Source: Flavisphingopyxis sp963800335 (GTDB lineage: Bacteria; Pseudomonadota; Alphaproteobacteria; Sphingomonadales; Sphingomonadaceae). From it: a stretch of 64,000 nt of DNA. Both the position numbers and the translations under genes were made by a program. Location of the stretch: positions 558,001 to 622,000 of the forward strand of contig CAWDAN010000007.1 in NCBI GenBank assembly GCA_963800335.1, in the 5' to 3' direction. Positions 35,304-44,820 of the stretch are shown here, in pieces. The notes beneath the pieces are model-generated. The model was not told where the DNA came from. It worked only from the letters and a program-made list of their open reading frames with translations, and searched no databases. Position 1 is the stretch's first letter; each line of letters begins with the position of its first letter.

Positions 35304-35792
35304 TTACGCGGCCATCGCCGATTTGACCGCCGCCTGCGCGTCGCTCTTGGCGGGCTGCAGGCCGGTCAGCTTGGTGACGATCGCCTGCGCCGCCTCGGCA
35401 GCAACCGCCTCGATTTCGGCCATGGCAGCACCGCGCGCGGCGGCGATACGCGTTTCGGCGTCGTCGATCATCGCGTCGGTCTTGCCGCCCGCCTTGGCGA
35501 GCTTGGTTTCGACCGACTTGGCCGATTTGGCCTTGGCTGCGGCCAGCACCGCGCGGGCATCGTCACGCGCGACGGCGAGCCCGGCGGCGTAGTCCGCAGC
35601 CATCTTGTCCGATTCGGCCTTGGCCGCCTCGGCACCGAGGATGTCGCTGCGGATCTTGCCCTCACGCGTGTCGATCACCTTGCCGAGCTTCGGCAAGGTG
35701 AGCTTCACGATGCCGAAATAGAGCAACGCGAAAAAGCCGACCAGCCACACGAACTGCGGCAGGAAGACGTTGGCGAAATCGAACTGAGGCAT
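35304..35792 (-). CDS. atpG: ATP synthase Fo subunit b' (second stalk subunit)
   Basis: 162 residues: MPQFDFANVFLPQFVWLVGF then FALLYFGIVKLTLPKLGKVI, the b' signature with one membrane helix, then an Ala/Lys-rich coiled coil. Photosynthetic and many alphaproteobacteria carry b and b' as a heterodimeric stalk. It lies 9 bases before atpF and its frame is intact. Confidence 0.9.
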   Translation of the reverse strand: MPQFDFANVFLPQFVWLVGFFALLYFGIVKLTLPKLGKVIDTREGKIRSDILGAEAAKAESDKMAADYAAGLAVARDDARAVLAAAKAKSAKSVETKLAKAGGKTDAMIDDAETRIAAARGAAMAEIEAVAAEAAQAIVTKLTGLQPAKSDAQAAVKSAMAA

Positions 35793-35818
35793 GACGCTGA
35801 CCGGTGTCTAGCTCGCGA

Positions 35819-36043
35819 TCAGGAGAACGCGAGGGCGAGTGCGACGACGGCGGCGATCAGGCCGAGAGCTTCGGTCACGGCGAAGCCGAAGATCAGGCGT
35901 CCGCCCATCTTGGCGTCGGCTTCGGGGTTGCGCACCGCGCCGTTGAGATACTGGCCGAAGATCGAGCCGACGCCGATGGCGGCAAGGCCGGCACCGATGG
36001 CTGCAAGACCGGCGCCGATGACGCGTGCTGATTCAGGATCCAT
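35819..36043 (-). CDS. atpE: ATP synthase Fo subunit c
   Basis: 74 residues forming a helical hairpin: MDPESARVIGAGLAAIGAGL, the polar loop NGAVRNPEADAK, and the second helix LIFGFAVTEALGLIAAVVAL with the proton-binding Glu58. No sodium-type ligands are evident. ATG 36043 is chosen since AGGA lies at a proper distance; a TTG two codons upstream would be too close. Confidence 0.95.
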   Translation of the reverse strand: MDPESARVIGAGLAAIGAGLAAIGVGSIFGQYLNGAVRNPEADAKMGGRLIFGFAVTEALGLIAAVVALALAFS

Positions 36044-36079
36044 GTTCAATTCCTTTAGGTTGGATTACGAAGTTGAAAA

Positions 36080-36830
36080 TCAGTGAAGGTTGATCGCGTC
36101 GTTCAGATAGAGCGATGCGAGGAGAGCGAAGACATAGGCCTGGACCACCGCGATCAGCACTTCGAGCGCTGCCAGCGCAACGTTGACCGCGAGCGGCAGC
36201 ACGCCGAACACATAGGGCAAGCGCCTGGAAACTGCCGAGCGTCACGACGAAGGTGCCGAACACCTTGAGCAGCACGTGCCCGGCGGTCATGTTGGCGAAC
36301 AGTCGAATGGCGAGCGTGAAGGGGCGGCTCAGGAAGCTGAGAAACTCGATCACGAAGACGAACGCGCCGAGCAGGACGCCCGACCCGGCGGGCCAGAACA
36401 GCTTGAAAAACTTGAAGCCGTGGAGCGCGAAACCGACGATGCAGACGATGCCGAAGACGATCGCCGCCAGGCCCAGCGTCACCGCGATATGGCTCGTCGG
36501 GGTGAATGCGCCGACCCACGGGATCAGGCCGAGCAGGTTGCACGCGAGGACGAAGATGAAGACCGAGAAGATCAGCGGGGCAAAGCGCTTGCCCTCGGGT
36601 CCGACGGTCTCGTCGACCATGTTGCGGACGAAATCGTAGAGATATTCGACCGCCGCCTGCCAGCGGCCGGGAACCAGCTGCGGGCGCATCGTGCCGACGA
36701 ACATGAAGATCGCGACGACGCCGAGCGCAATCGCCATCCACAGCGAGGAGTTGGTGAACGAAAGGTCGTAGCCATTCGCCTCGATCGGGCGCAGGACCTT
36801 GATTTGAAACTGTTCCATCGGACCGGACAT
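36080..36830 (-). CDS. atpB: ATP synthase Fo subunit a (one extra base near 36.22 kb)
   Basis: 249 residues after removing one base in GGCGCT[T]GCCC, which joins LGSFQAL to PYVFGVLPLAVNVALAALEV. The proton-channel helix SRPFTLAIRLFANMTAGHVL has the essential Arg. Five or more helices span the membrane. It starts four bases after the atpI stop. Confidence 0.94.
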
Positions 36831-36833
36831 GGC

Positions 36834-37148
36834 TCAGTGTCCCCTTTTGCCGGTGGTGGGATCGGTGTCGAACTGCTGCGAGGTCTTGAGCGCGCGGCGC
36901 GTGCCGGCGATGAAGCCGAGGAACAGCAGGACGATCATCGCCCAGGGCGACGTGCCGAGACCGGCGTAATTGTCGATGCCCCAGCCGATAAAGCCCGAGA
37001 CGAGGACGGCGCCGACGAATTCGATGCCGACCGCCCAGCCGCGATTCTCCGCGCGGGCTTCCTCAGAGGAATGCCCGCGTTCGGTAGCGGCCTTGGCCGC
37101 CGCGATCCGCTTGTCGAGATCACTGTCGTGGATGCGCTCGTCGGCCAA
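36834..37148 (-). CDS. atpI: AtpI/AtpZ-type ATP synthase accessory protein
   Basis: 104 residues: a charged cytoplasmic N terminus (DSDLDKRIAAAKAATERGHS), then two membrane helices (WAVGIEFVGAVLVSGFIGWG and SPWAMIVLLFLGFIAGTRRA). AtpI-type proteins lead Fo operons and help c-ring assembly. It is the first gene of the operon. The 213 bases upstream contain the promoter region and the terminator of ydbL's side, with no further gene. Confidence 0.9.
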   Translation of the reverse strand: MADERIHDSDLDKRIAAAKAATERGHSSEEARAENRGWAVGIEFVGAVLVSGFIGWGIDNYAGLGTSPWAMIVLLFLGFIAGTRRALKTSQQFDTDPTTGKRGH

Positions 37149-37310
37149 AATCCGCGTGCCTTCTGGCTAGAATTTGCTCATAAAACGATGTCGCCGGGTT
37201 GCCCGCGGCGACACAGTCCGCGCGCCCGTCAGGTCGCATGGATGGCGCCCCTTTAGAAATCGGGTCGGGGCGAGTCAACCATTGCCGACAGGCAACCGCA
37301 CGCTGTCACC

Positions 37311-37344
37311 AAAAAGGGCGCCTTCGCCGATGCGAAAGCGCCCC
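37311..37344 (-). terminator. Intrinsic terminator of the ydbH-ynbE-ydbL operon
   Basis: On the minus strand GGGGCGCTTTCGC pairs, with one mismatch, with GGCGAAGGCGCCC across a short ATC loop, followed by TTTTT. It lies 18 bases after the ydbL stop. Confidence 0.85.
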
Positions 37345-37361
37345 GATCGTTCGTTGCGGGG

Positions 37362-37745
37362 TCAGAGGCAGCGGCTGTCGCGCACCGGTGGCTCACTGCC
37401 GCGCGTGCGCCAGACGCGATCGGGCGACTGGTATTTCTCGCCCGGCGCGGTCTTGGCGATGAGGTTGCAGCCGGTGGTGAAGGCGAACTGCTCGACGGTC
37501 GAGTTGGTCGCCGCCGCGCGCTTGGTATAGGCCGCCTTGCGCTTGATGTTGATGTCGTCGACCATCGCCCGGACCGCTGGGGTCGGGGCGACGACGAAGC
37601 CAAGATAGCCATCGGGCATTTCGCCGATGATGCCCGACTGGCGCGCGGTTTCGTAAGCGGGATCGCGCTGTGCATAGGCAGCGCCAGCCGTCGCCAGCAT
37701 TGCCAGCGCCACGCCTCCCGCCATCCATTTTGCATATCGATACAT
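37362..37745 (-). CDS. ydbL: YdbL family (DUF1318) periplasmic protein
   Basis: 127 residues with a signal peptide (MYRYAKWMAGGVALAMLATA, cleaved near AYA-QR). The DUF1318 core follows: ARQSGIIGEMPDGYLGFVVA, then INIKRKAAYTKRAAATNSTV. AAGGAG precedes the ATG, which overlaps the ynbE stop. In E. coli, YdbL is a periplasmic modulator of the YnbE-YdbH bridge that moves phospholipids between membranes. Confidence 0.88.
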   Translation of the reverse strand: MYRYAKWMAGGVALAMLATAGAAYAQRDPAYETARQSGIIGEMPDGYLGFVVAPTPAVRAMVDDINIKRKAAYTKRAAATNSTVEQFAFTTGCNLIAKTAPGEKYQSPDRVWRTRGSEPPVRDSRCL

Positions 37746-37969
37746 CAGAAAATATCTCCTTGTTCGTCGATCAACGCCTTCGCGTCGCCATCAAGCCTAT
37801 ACACGACTTCCTGCTTGATGTTGATATTCAGGTTGATGACGATCGGTTTGTCGGGCGCTTCGACCGTCACGCAACCCGACAGCGCGGTCGCCATCGCCAG
37901 GGTTCCCAGCGAAAATGTTCCCAGCAGTGTCGCTCTTGGCTCCAGCTTCATGTCCCTCGTGATTGTCAT
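37745..37969 (-). CDS. ynbE: YnbE family outer-membrane lipoprotein
   Basis: 74 residues with a lipobox ALSGC (Cys33) after a hydrophobic segment. The mature part PIVINLNINIKQEVVYRLDG is the YnbE signature. The ATG overlaps the ydbH stop (ATGA), and the ydbL start overlaps its own stop, so all three genes are coupled. E. coli YnbE stacks on YdbH to complete a continuous envelope bridge. Confidence 0.88.
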   Translation of the reverse strand: MTITRDMKLEPRATLLGTFSLGTLAMATALSGCVTVEAPDKPIVINLNINIKQEVVYRLDGDAKALIDEQGDIF

Positions 37970-40900
37970 GGCATATCCTCGCTTACGGGGGGCTGAACGC
38001 CCGGTTCATCCTTGGTCCCGGCCTGGGTCGCGCGCGTCGCCTCGTCCTGCGCGCGGATAAGCGCCGGGAGGTTCTGCTCGATCAGCAGTTCGGGGTTGTA
38101 ATAGCTGCGCGCCGAAAAGATCAGCTGGCGGAACGGCGCGGTAATCTTGATATTGAATTCAAAAGGAATCTTGGCGATCGCCCGCGTCAGGATGTTGCGT
38201 TTCGCGCCCTCGCCCTGGCTCAGCCCGGAAAACCTGATGTCGGTGACCATGTCGCCGTCGAGGCGGCCGTCGAGGTCGATCGACAGGTGATCGTAACGCA
38301 GTGACTTGAGCGCGCCGAACGCCATGTTGGCATAGGGACTGAGGTCCTTGTTGGTCAGTTCGCCGACATAGCGGATCGTGCCGCCGCCGGGACGCGAATC
38401 GAGCCGTCCGTGGATGACCCTGCCGCCGCGCTGGTCGAAACTGACCGGCAGCGTCCCGTCGAATATCCCCGTCGCATCGATATTGTCGAATTCGAACCGC
38501 TGGAGGAATTTGGCCGAATCGAGCCCGCGAATGTCGAAGACGAGGTCGCGCGTATGGTCCTCGCTGAAGTCGAGGACCGTCGGGCGCAGCGCCAGCGTCC
38601 CGCCGACGAACGGCCAGCGCGCGCCCAGCACGCCGATCCTCTGACCGGGCAGCAGGCGATAATCGACAACGCCGTCGGTCACCTCGATGCCCGGATTGAC
38701 CGATGCAACGGTCATGCTCGCAGGTGCGGTGACAAGGCCGAGCAGGTCGGTGAAATGCACCTCCGTTGTAATTCCGCTGACCGGCCCGAACGGCGCAGCG
38801 AGGTCCATCCCCGCGGTGCGGAAGGTGCCGTCGCTCGTGACCTGCGCCCCGGTCCAGCGAATCTGGCCGTGCCCGTCAACGACGCCGCGGACATTGGCGA
38901 CAACGCCGAGCGCGCTCTTGAACAGCTGGGCGGGCTGCAGCGCCTTGTCGAAGACGAGGCGCGAGACGCCAAGATCGGCATGGCCGACGCCGCGCGACAG
39001 GCTGTGGACGATGTCGAGCGAGGCGACGTCGCGCCCGCTGAGCGGCTCGACGAGCATACCGTTGGCGGTCACTGCGTCGCCGGCAAGGACGAAGGTGACG
39101 TCGCGCACGACCATTTCCTCGAACCGCGCGCCGCGCACGCTGCCGGCCTCGACATCACTGACGCGCATCGCGCCGGTCACCGTCAGGCGATTGTCGGCAT
39201 AACTCCAGTCACCCGCGACCGAGGCAAGGTCGAGCGGGACGTTGGCGATCCGGCCCGTGCCGCCCGCGATCGTTCCGCGAATCGTGCTGCCGACAAAGGC
39301 GCCGTCGAGCCGGTCGAAGCGCATCCTCACCGGAGCGGCAGGGTCGCCGATCGCGACATCGACGCCACTACCGGCGAAATCGCGGCCCGCCAGACCAAAG
39401 CGGAAGCGGTCGGCCTTGATCGTCGCCGGCGCCTTGCCGATCCGTCCGCGGATCACGGCATTGGCCATCGTCGCGGCGCTCTCGACGCCGCCTGCTCCGA
39501 TCGCCAGCAATGGTCGGCCCGCCTCGGCGCAAAGCACGAGCTTGCCGGGTTCGGTTACGAACGAGGATATCTGCAGGCGACGATAGCTCACCGGCGTGCA
39601 GCCGCCCGCCAGCGCAAAGCGGCCGCTGGGCGACACGCTCGCATCGATCGGCAGCTCGACCCCGTCGATGCGCCCACCCGCCAGCGGCCCCGACAGCGTC
39701 AGCATCGTCGACAGACGGGTCGCGCCACCGCCGCCGCTGGTAAAGCGGATCGGGGTCAGCGCCACGCTCGCATCGCCTGCGCTATAGGGGCGGAACAATG
39801 CCTCGCCCGAAACGCGGCCGCTGGCGCTGCTCTTCAATCGCAGCGCGCCCTCGGGCAGGTCGCCGCCGGCCACGCGCAGCCGACCGTCGAGCCGCCACTG
39901 GCCCGATTTCGGATCGACGATCAAACCGTCGCCCTGATCGAGGAATATGCGCGCGCCCGATGCCGTACGGGCATTGAGGTCGGAAACGACAAGTTGCTGC
40001 CGGTTGCCATCGCGCCGCCCGAAATCGACGTGCGCGGTGACGTCGGCATCGCTCGCGGCGCGCCGCGCGGCGAGCGACAGCTTGGTGAGGATCGGTCCGA
40101 ACGGCGTCCCCTTGCCCGCTCCATCGAGCCCGGCGATGCCGCGCATCGTCGCGGTGCTTGCCCGCGCGTTGTCGAGCCGGATGTCGCCGTCGAACCTGAG
40201 CGGGTCCTTCGCGCCGGCGACCTTGGCCGCGGCGAAGCGGCCCTCGATGGCGAGGCCGTGCGCGCCGAGCCACGGCGTCGCCAGCCCCTTGCCGGCAAGG
40301 TCGAACTCGGTCGCCACCGCCTTGGGCAGGTTCGACAGCGCGATGCGCCCGCCGATCGAGGCTAGCCGGTTGCCGCGCAGCGCAATCGGCCCGCTGACGA
40401 CATCGAAGGTCGCGTCGCGCACCGCGAGTTCTTCGGAGAAATTCGCGGTCACGCCGAACTGAGGCGCGGTAACGCGCATCCGGCCCTTGTCGCAGACCAT
40501 GTCAGCAACGCGCAGTGGCCCTTCAATGCGCGGTTTCTTGTTGCTGACGGCCAAGTCGACATAAGCGGTCGAGCGTCCGAGGTCGCAGCCGAACGCATCG
40601 ATCCGCGTAGTGACCGCAGCGAGCTTTCCCTTGAACCCGTTCTGGAGGTTACCGCTCCCGTCGAGTTTCAACCCGACGGTCGCCCACGGCGTTTGCAGCC
40701 GGGCCCGCGCATCGGTCAGCCGAACGCGCAGGTCGGGCAGGCCCAGCGGCTGCTTTCTGGTCGTCGTGGTGAACTTGTCGAGCTCGCCCAGCGACAGCTT
40801 GCCGTCGATGAAACGGCCATAGAGGCGCACTCCGTCGGCGCGGATTTCGGCCACGCTGGGGCCACCGAACAGGTCGATATCGACCTCGACCTTGCGTGCG

Positions 40901-41172
40901 GTCAGGTCGGGCCGCGCAGGATCGCCGATGACGACATCGGTCAGCCGCTGCGTGCGGAAACTGACCTTGTCGACGGTGTAGCTTGCCCGCACGCCGCGCT
41001 TGTCGAGCTCGCGCTGGACGAAGTCCCCGGCGATCGACACCCGCATCAGCCACACCGCGCCAAACGCCGCGAGAATCAGCGTCGCGACCGCGACCAGCGT
41101 CCACCAGCCCCAGCCGCGCCGGATGCGGCTGCGCAGCGCGGGCGCTGGCTCGTCGGTGAAGTCGGTTGCCAA
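37966..41172 (-). CDS. ydbH: YdbH-like AsmA-family envelope bridge protein
   Basis: 1068 residues in one intact frame. One N-terminal membrane helix (WWTLVAVATLILAAFGAVWL) is followed by a very long beta-rich periplasmic region with repeated short strand patterns, as in TamB/YhdP/YdbH. The C-terminal domain (MTDIRFSGLSQGEGAKRNIL and PFEFNIKITAPFRQLIFSAR) is the conserved YdbH end. It is the founder gene of ydbH-ynbE-ydbL. By homology it spans the periplasm and conducts phospholipids to the outer membrane. Length exceeds that of E. coli YdbH (about 880). Confidence 0.88.
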   Translation of the reverse strand: MATDFTDEPAPALRSRIRRGWGWWTLVAVATLILAAFGAVWLMRVSIAGDFVQRELDKRGVRASYTVDKVSFRTQRLTDVVIGDPARPDLTARKVEVDIDLFGGPSVAEIRADGVRLYGRFIDGKLSLGELDKFTTTTRKQPLGLPDLRVRLTDARARLQTPWATVGLKLDGSGNLQNGFKGKLAAVTTRIDAFGCDLGRSTAYVDLAVSNKKPRIEGPLRVADMVCDKGRMRVTAPQFGVTANFSEELAVRDATFDVVSGPIALRGNRLASIGGRIALSNLPKAVATEFDLAGKGLATPWLGAHGLAIEGRFAAAKVAGAKDPLRFDGDIRLDNARASTATMRGIAGLDGAGKGTPFGPILTKLSLAARRAASDADVTAHVDFGRRDGNRQQLVVSDLNARTASGARIFLDQGDGLIVDPKSGQWRLDGRLRVAGGDLPEGALRLKSSASGRVSGEALFRPYSAGDASVALTPIRFTSGGGGATRLSTMLTLSGPLAGGRIDGVELPIDASVSPSGRFALAGGCTPVSYRRLQISSFVTEPGKLVLCAEAGRPLLAIGAGGVESAATMANAVIRGRIGKAPATIKADRFRFGLAGRDFAGSGVDVAIGDPAAPVRMRFDRLDGAFVGSTIRGTIAGGTGRIANVPLDLASVAGDWSYADNRLTVTGAMRVSDVEAGSVRGARFEEMVVRDVTFVLAGDAVTANGMLVEPLSGRDVASLDIVHSLSRGVGHADLGVSRLVFDKALQPAQLFKSALGVVANVRGVVDGHGQIRWTGAQVTSDGTFRTAGMDLAAPFGPVSGITTEVHFTDLLGLVTAPASMTVASVNPGIEVTDGVVDYRLLPGQRIGVLGARWPFVGGTLALRPTVLDFSEDHTRDLVFDIRGLDSAKFLQRFEFDNIDATGIFDGTLPVSFDQRGGRVIHGRLDSRPGGGTIRYVGELTNKDLSPYANMAFGALKSLRYDHLSIDLDGRLDGDMVTDIRFSGLSQGEGAKRNILTRAIAKIPFEFNIKITAPFRQLIFSARSYYNPELLIEQNLPALIRAQDEATRATQAGTKDEPGVQPPVSEDMP

Positions 41173-41342
41173 AGCGCTGATAATCCTCGTCGATGCAATG
41201 CCAGGTTTCGCGCGAAGCAGGCCTGTCAGGGTCTAACCACGATAGCCTATCGCTTGTTCCATGCCACTGATTTGTCGCGATCCTGATCGATCCGTGCGGC
41301 ATGATGATTGAGCATGAGCGCGCGGCAGGTTAGGACACCAGC

Positions 41343-42048
41343 ATGGCCGAGCGCGAGCACCCTGCCAAAACCCCGCGGCACGACGGCGCCGGGCATCGCG
41401 CGCGACTACGCCAACGCTTGCTCGATCACGGGCGGCGATGCGCTCGGCGACCACGAAATCGTCGAATATCTGCTCGCCACCGCGATCCCGCGCCGCGACA
41501 CCAAACCGCTCGCCAAGCGCTTGCTCAAGGAATTCGGCGGCTTTGCGCAGCTTATCGCCGCTGATCCCGCCGCGATCGGGCGCGTCGACGGCGCCGGCGA
41601 GGCTGTCGTCGCCGCGATCAAGATCGTCGAGGCGTCGGCCTTGCGGCTGCTGGCAAGCGGCATCCGCGACACGCCGATCCTGTCGGGCTGGCAGGCGCTG
41701 CTCGATTACTTGCGCGCCGACATGGCGCACCGGTCGACCGAGCGCGTCCGCGTCCTCCACCTCAATGCCAAGAACCGCTTGTTGCGCGACGAGGTGATGA
41801 GCGAGGGCACGATCGACCAGTCGGCGATCTATGTCCGCGAGGTGCTGCGCCGCGCGCTCGACATCGGCAGCAGCGCGGTGATCCTAGTCCACAACCACCC
41901 GAGCGGCGATCCGCAGCCGAGCCGGCAGGACATCGCGATCACCCGCGAACTGATCGAGGCGGGGCGCAAGGTCGGCGTCGCGGTCCACGACCACATCGTC
42001 ATGGCCCGCGACGGCCACGCCAGCATGCGCGCGCTGGGATTGATCTAG
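41343..42048 (+). CDS. radC: RadC/JAB-domain protein (one extra base near 41.43 kb)
   Basis: 234 residues after removing one G in CAC[G]GGCGGCGATGC. ATG 41343 gives MAEREHPAKTPRHDGAGHRA then RLRQRLLDHGG, the usual RadC start. An HhH segment (KRLLKEFGGFAQLIAADPAA) precedes the JAMM metal site HNHPSGDPQPSRQD with upstream Glu in LRDEVMSEGTID. The name radC is historical and a direct repair role has been disputed. Divergent from ydbH. Confidence 0.9.
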
Positions 42049-42089
42049 CGGGTACCGATCGAAGCGGGCCAATCGAAGCGGGCACTGCG

Positions 42090-42800
42090 TCAGTCTTCTT
42101 CGCCGCCGCCGCTGTCGGGACGCTCGCCGCGGCGCTGCATCATCTGACGGGCACGCGCAGCAAACTGCGCCTTGAGCTCGTCCTTGGTCAGTTCGCCATT
42201 GCCGTCGGCATCGGCCTCGGCAAAGCTCGCCCTGGCGCGTGCCTCGGCCTGCGCCGGATCGCGTTCGCGGCGCGGGCGAGCGGCATCGTCACCGCCATCC
42301 GCATTTTGCCCGACGCGGGCGATGCGGATCTTGGTCTGGATATCGGCCATCATCGCGACGAATTCGTCCTGCGTGAGATAGCCCTTGGCGCCGGTATCGA
42401 ACCGGTCCCACGTCTCGTCGAACTGCGCGAGCATCTGGCCGCGACGATCACCGCCGTTGGCGGCAGGACCTTCGCCTCCGCGCGTCATGCGCGCCTTGAG
42501 CTGCGCCATGACGAAGCCGGTGAATTCGCCGAGCGACAACTCGCCGTTCTTGTCCGCATCGGCGGCCGCATAGACCGCCTGCGAACGCGCCGGGTCGGCC
42601 TTGCCTTCCTCCTGTTCCATCATCGTGTTGAATTCGTCGACGCTCAGATAGCCCTTGGAGTCGGCATCGTATTTGGCGAACGCGGCGGCGAGCCGGGCCT
42701 CGATCTGCTCCTGGCTCGGCGGTGGCGGCGCGTCCTGCGCGACCAGCGGGGCGCTGGCGAATGCGGCCAGCATCAGGGCGATTGTCGTCGTGGTCTTCAT
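42090..42800 (-). CDS. Secreted EF-hand protein
   Basis: 236 residues from ATG 42800 with a signal peptide (MKTTTTIALMLAAFASAPLV). It has four EF-hand loops: DADSKGYLSVDE, DADKNGELSLGE, DTGAKGYLTQDE (degenerate, no Asp at position 3) and DADGNGELTKDE. Between loops the sequence is rich in Ala, Gln, Arg and Glu. Such periplasmic calcium binders are common in Sphingomonadales and their partners are unknown. It is divergent from purB and isolated. Confidence 0.85.
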   Translation of the reverse strand: MKTTTTIALMLAAFASAPLVAQDAPPPPSQEQIEARLAAAFAKYDADSKGYLSVDEFNTMMEQEEGKADPARSQAVYAAADADKNGELSLGEFTGFVMAQLKARMTRGGEGPAANGGDRRGQMLAQFDETWDRFDTGAKGYLTQDEFVAMMADIQTKIRIARVGQNADGGDDAARPRRERDPAQAEARARASFAEADADGNGELTKDELKAQFAARARQMMQRRGERPDSGGGEED

Positions 42801-42993
42801 CGTCACATCTCCAATACGTCTATGTTGCCGCCCGTGGGGCCGCTGCTTGGCGCCCCTCATAGCCGCCGCGCCTGAACGCGACCATAACCGGATTGCGCCT
42901 GCGCCGCATGGACGCGGCGAGCCGCCTTTGCTAACGGGCGGCCCGACGCGCGCGGGTGTCCCGTACGCCAAAATCGAACAACAAGGCTGCAAC

Positions 42994-44322
42994 ATGGTCC
43001 CCCGCTATTCCCGCCCCGCAATGTCCGCCATCTGGGAAGCCGAGGCGCGTTACGCGATCTGGTTCGAGATCGAGGCGCACGCGACCGATGCGCTCGCCGA
43101 TCTCGGCGTGGTCCCCAAGGAAGCCGCCAAGGCGCTGTGGGACTGGTGGGCCACCGATCCCGTGATCGACGTCGCCGCGATCGACGCGATCGAGGCGGTG
43201 ACCAAGCACGACGTGATCGCGTTCCTGACCTGGGTCTCCGACGAAGTCGGCGCGCATTCGGGCGAGAACTGGGCGCGCTTCATGCATCAGGGCATGACCA
43301 GCTCCGACGTGCTCGACACCTGTCTCGCGGTCCAGCTGAAGCGCGCGTTCGACCTGCTCATCGAAGACGTCGACGCGCTGCTCGCCGCAATCAAGCGCCG
43401 CGCCGAGGAGCATAAATACACCCCGACGATCGGCCGCAGCCACGGCATTCACGCCGAACCCGTCACCTTCGGGCTCAAGCTCGCCCAGGCCTATGCCGAG
43501 TTCGCCCGCCACAAGACCCGCCTGATCGCCGCACGCGACGATATCGCGACCTGCGCGATCTCGGGCGCGGTCGGCACCTTCGCCAATATCGATCCACGCG
43601 TCGAAGCGCACGTCGCGGCCAAGCTCGGCCTCACTCCCGAGCCCGTTTCGACGCAGGTCATCCCGCGCGACCGCCACGCGATGGCCTTTGCCACGCTCGG
43701 CGTCGTCGCCGGTTCGATCGAGCGTCTCGCCACCGAGGTCCGCCATTTGCAACGCACCGAGGTGCTCGAGGCCGAGGAATATTTCTCGCCCGGGCAAAAG
43801 GGTTCGTCGGCAATGCCGCACAAGCGCAACCCGATCCTCACCGAAAACCTCACCGGCCTTGCCCGCATGGTCAGGAGCGCGGTCGTCCCTGCGCTCGAGA
43901 ACGTCGCTTTGTGGCACGAGCGCGACATTTCGCACAGCTCGGTCGAGCGCTTCATCGGCCCCGACGCGACGATCACGCTCGACTTCGCGCTTGGCCGCCT
44001 GACGGGCGTGATCGACAAGCTGCTCGTCTATCCGGCGCGGATGCAGAAGAACCTCGACCGGATGGGCGGCCTCGTCCATTCGCAGCGCGTCCTGCTCGCG
44101 CTCACGCAGGCGGGCATGAGCCGCGAGGACGCCTACAAGGCGGTCCAGCGCAACGCGATGCAGGTGTGGGAATCGGACGGCGAGATGTCGCTGCTCGACC
44201 TGCTCAAGGCCGACAGCGACGTCACTGCGAAGCTGAGCGACGCCCAGATCGAGGAAAACTTCGATCTCGGCTATCATTTCAAGCACGTCGATACGATCTT
44301 CGAGCGCGTCTTCGGGGCATAG
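42994..44322 (+). CDS. purB: Adenylosuccinate lyase
   Basis: 442 residues from ATG 42994: MVPRYSRPAMSAIWEAEARY. Catalytic signatures are TSSDVLDTCL, TIGRSHGIHAEP (catalytic His) and the superfamily signature GSSAMPHKRNP with the flexible-loop Ser. It cleaves SAICAR and adenylosuccinate in purine synthesis. It leads the plus-strand run lapA-pyrF-GNAT-trpFBA-accD-folC. The frame is intact. Confidence 0.96.
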   Translation: MVPRYSRPAMSAIWEAEARYAIWFEIEAHATDALADLGVVPKEAAKALWDWWATDPVIDVAAIDAIEAVTKHDVIAFLTWVSDEVGAHSGENWARFMHQGMTSSDVLDTCLAVQLKRAFDLLIEDVDALLAAIKRRAEEHKYTPTIGRSHGIHAEPVTFGLKLAQAYAEFARHKTRLIAARDDIATCAISGAVGTFANIDPRVEAHVAAKLGLTPEPVSTQVIPRDRHAMAFATLGVVAGSIERLATEVRHLQRTEVLEAEEYFSPGQKGSSAMPHKRNPILTENLTGLARMVRSAVVPALENVALWHERDISHSSVERFIGPDATITLDFALGRLTGVIDKLLVYPARMQKNLDRMGGLVHSQRVLLALTQAGMSREDAYKAVQRNAMQVWESDGEMSLLDLLKADSDVTAKLSDAQIEENFDLGYHFKHVDTIFERVFGA

Positions 44323-44435
44323 GCCTTGCCCGTCGCGCGCATCGACGCGACCGAGCGACCTTACGGACTCGCCACCCTCCGAAAATTCGCATAGGCTGCG
44401 CCGGCAACAGGCCAACCGCAAACGAGGTAACTACA

Positions 44436-44820
44436 ATGCAGGCATTGCGAACGATCATCTGGGTGATGCTGGCGGTCCTCGTCGTCGTCTTCGCAATGTT
44501 CAACTGGGTGCCCGCAACGGTACGCTTCTGGCCCGGCATGGTGCTCGAAACCAAGCTGCCGGTGATCGCGATCGGCGCCTTCCTGCTCGGCTCGCTGCCG
44601 CTCTGGCTGACCCACCGCATCACCAAGTGGCGCCTCTCGCGCCAGCTCGACACCTCGCAGCGCGAACTTGAAATCTATCGCGGCAAGGATGTTTCGCACG
44701 TTAGCGCGGCGGCAGCCGCCAAGTCGGTCGATCAGCGTCCGACCAATCTCGAGGCACCGCGCCCCGGCGCCCGCACCTTCACCCACCACCGCCGACCGGG
44801 ATATCGTCGACCGACCATGA
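44436..44820 (+). CDS. lapA: LapA domain inner-membrane protein (one extra base near the 3' end)
   Basis: 127 residues after dropping one base in CACCG[C]GCCCCGG, giving the Pro/Ala-rich end APAPSPTTADRDIVDRP and a stop overlapping the pyrF ATG (ATGA). Two membrane helices (about 4-25 and 42-65) are followed by a short coiled coil (WRLSRQLDTSQRELEIYRG). LapA/YciS proteins assist control of LPS synthesis in enterics; here the role is inferred. As printed, its frame runs into pyrF without a stop. Confidence 0.85.

Noticed and set aside
38410..40365. 651-codon plus-strand open frame opposite ydbH
   Set aside because: It lies fully antisense to a conserved 1068-residue gene and has shadow-type composition (Arg/Ala/Asp-rich, no motifs), as expected at this GC content.
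42931..44421. 496-codon minus-strand open frame opposite purB
   Set aside because: Antisense shadow of intact purB without family motifs.
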